A stretch of 25,592 bases of DNA, taken from contig JH153514.1 in assembly GCA_000226015.1 (NCBI GenBank), forward strand, positions 136,753 through 162,344, given 5' to 3'. This DNA comes from Mnemiopsis leidyi. Its lineage: Eukaryota > Ctenophora > Tentaculata > Lobata > Bolinopsidae. Below, piece after piece: positions 24,206 to 25,592 of the stretch; position 1 is the first letter of the stretch; each line of letters opens with the position of its first letter. A program made the translations under genes and the position numbers. The notes below the pieces were generated by a model. That model was not told the origin of the DNA, ran no database searches, and worked only from the letters and a program-made list of their open reading frames with translations.

Positions 24206-25289
24206 CTATATTGATATTGTGTTGACCTGTTCTTGTAATTTTTGTTTCATCTGCTGACGTCGTCTCTGTCGACGAGCCCTTAACTTTTCTTGAAGGTCCA
24301 AATCCATCCTTGTTTCTTCAGTTCCACGCTTCCTAAAACATAATCCCGTATATTATCAAGCTAAAGTTTTTTTTCGCAGGTTGGACTTCACTAGCGTATC
24401 GACCGTTAAATATTTTGCGGTTCCAATCTCTATAGAACATATTATAATCTGAAAATTAAAAGAATATGCATACATAAAGGGAATCATACTTATTATATTG
24501 CTCCACGGAGTTTTTGTAGTCGTTCATTATGCTATCGATGTCAGATTGGAAGTTAGGAGCCGGATCTTCTGCGATGGGTTAGTGATAAAATATACCTATC
24601 GAATCAGATAGCTCGACAATGGTGCAGACCCAATATCGGAGCTCTATTGATCGCGCCGTGAATTCTAAAGTCAGTTAAAAATTTGTAGTGCATACGTGTG
24701 TTTATAATATTTCGTCAAGCAACAGTGCGGTAATTTTGCGTTTTAACGCTGCGATCGAATTCAATTGTGATTAAAATAAATAAATATTTGACTACGCAGA
24801 ATGGAGTTTGGAATTGAAAAGTCTGTCTGCTAAGTGCTCATGGAAATACTCTTGATCGATTAATTTGATGGCAGATAAGCTTGTAACAGCTGCATGTGCC
24901 AGGGCGCTACCTAAGTACAATTATTGTACTTAGGTAGCGCCCTAAAGTTATTGTTGCCTGGCAACGTGCTGCGCGCGAAGAGTTTTCGGCGCGTTGATAC
25001 TATCTAGAAAGAACATGCGCACTCCTGTAGGTATGATATTTTGCGAAAACAAGATTAAAATGGTTAAATGATGGATGATAATGAACGTGCTGTATTGATG
25101 CAATAGATGACATGACAGCTCGTGGCTTAGATTTTAGTTGGTTTAGAAAGAAGCAGGAAAAGAGTAAAAGTAACGGAGATAAGAACCTTGAGTTTGGGGC
25201 TGCAATACTATCTTCTCCTTTTGAGCTAATTCCAGTTCCGATTTCTTCTTTTCTTCCTCAGCAATCTTCGTCAACCTCTCCTTTTCTTC
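24206..25289 (-). CDS. C-terminal three exons of a charged coiled-coil protein (partial)
   Basis: Minus-strand exons 25187-25289, 24490-24568 and 24332 down to 24206 join in matching phase (0, 1, 2) to give 102 residues and a TAG stop at 24206-24208. Acceptors are ATCGGTAG, CATCGCAG and TATGTTTTAG; donors are CTCAAG|GTTC and AATAA|GTATGA. The first exon is an E/K-rich helix (EEKERLTKIAEEEKKKSELE), the second SDIDSIMNDYKNSVEQYN, and the last a very basic helix (LQEKLRARRQRRRQQMKQK). The gene continues beyond the right edge. I do not recognise the family; the composition fits a cytoskeletal or cilium-associated coiled coil, but this is only suggestive. Confidence 0.72.
24569..25186. other. intron of the coiled-coil gene with palindrome and X-box-like site
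   Basis: A 618-bp intron (minus-strand gene). It contains the 43-bp palindrome at 24901-24943, the RFX-type site GTTGCCTGGCAAC at 24953-24965 and a short CpG-rich stretch up to about 25000. A plus-strand open frame starting at 25112 overlaps the next exon antisense and is not called. Confidence 0.55.
24901..24943. repeat. 43-bp near-perfect palindrome
   Basis: Two perfectly complementary 21-bp arms (AGGGCGCTACCTAAGTACAA plus T, and its reverse complement) are separated by a single T. It would form an almost loopless hairpin or cruciform. It could be a MITE remnant or a recent inverted duplication. Confidence 0.95.
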
Positions 25290-25592
25290 CTACCGATAAC
25301 AGAACAATAATCATGAAAGTTTGTCAAGGTTCCCTAAAATCACATAAATGATGAAGTAAACATTGTAAGCCAGCGAAAAGCTAATAAGCTAATGGATAGA
25401 CTAAACTAGAATTCTTAGAGATGAACAAGTTAACATTTGAAAACAATTGACAGACGTGGGTTAACTTTAGTTTCATTATGGTTCCAAAAGTAAGTTGTTA
25501 TACGGTGGGCTACACTTAATGTTATGAAACACAAATCATCAGTGTAAGTTTACCGAACTTAAGTCAATATTACCGCTTCCTGACTGATCGCT
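25290..25592. other. right edge: upstream intron of the coiled-coil gene
   Basis: Presumed intron of the minus-strand coiled-coil gene, upstream of the acceptor at 25290. I see no further exon before the window ends. Confidence 0.45.

Noticed and set aside
25112-25351. 79-codon plus-strand frame starting MTARGLDFSW
   Set aside because: It lies antisense to the 25187-25289 exon, whose phase and splice sites fit two further exons; no supporting context on the plus strand.
1-25592. tRNA, rRNA, CRISPR arrays or bacterial operon structure
   Set aside because: None seen on either strand; the repeats present are microsatellites, minisatellites and MITEs of a eukaryotic genome.

Overview
The window is animal genomic DNA, most likely from an invertebrate. 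It has GT-AG introns, AT-rich noncoding DNA, higher-GC exons, and extracellular families typical of Metazoa (Ig, C-type lectin, sushi, LBP/BPI, rhodopsin-like GPCR). The phylum cannot be told by eye. All gene models were built from splice sites, reading phase and domain continuity; no search or transcript data was available.

Most of the window (1322-22249, + strand) is one 21-exon gene for a predicted 823-residue secreted or surface protein. In order it has a signal peptide, a six-cysteine segment, a trypsin-inhibitor-like (TIL-like) cysteine module, four Ig domains, a C-type lectin-like domain, a sushi/CCP domain and a short hydrophobic C-terminus. Every exon junction agrees in phase.

Two single-exon genes lie inside its introns. 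Intron 1 (8.1 kb) holds an antisense LBP/BPI-family gene (2097-3506, - strand) with its own TATA box and poly(A) signal. Intron 16 (2.7 kb), which splits Ig domain 4, holds a same-strand divergent GPCR gene (18923-20026). The receptor could act in recognition or immunity and LBP/BPI proteins bind microbial lipids, so an immune theme is plausible but is only inference.

Intron 1 also holds a 371-bp hAT-type MITE with an 8-bp target duplication, and a cluster of promoter-like motifs (X-box, CCAAT, E-box, CRE) near 8.2-8.3 kb. A second such cluster lies in intron 3 near 10.5 kb. Exon 15 has nine TGCATG motifs just upstream and a 31-bp tandem array just downstream that repeats its own 5' splice site. 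Intron 16 also carries a 100-bp pogo-like MITE. CACGTG occurs about 20 times, all between 8290 and 22213.

From 22250 to 24205 is the receptor's 3' flank and intergenic DNA. At the right edge, the last three exons of a minus-strand charged coiled-coil gene (24206-25289) run on past the window; one of its introns contains a 43-bp near-perfect palindrome beside an X-box-like motif. The left edge (1-530) holds a 90-bp direct repeat of unknown origin.
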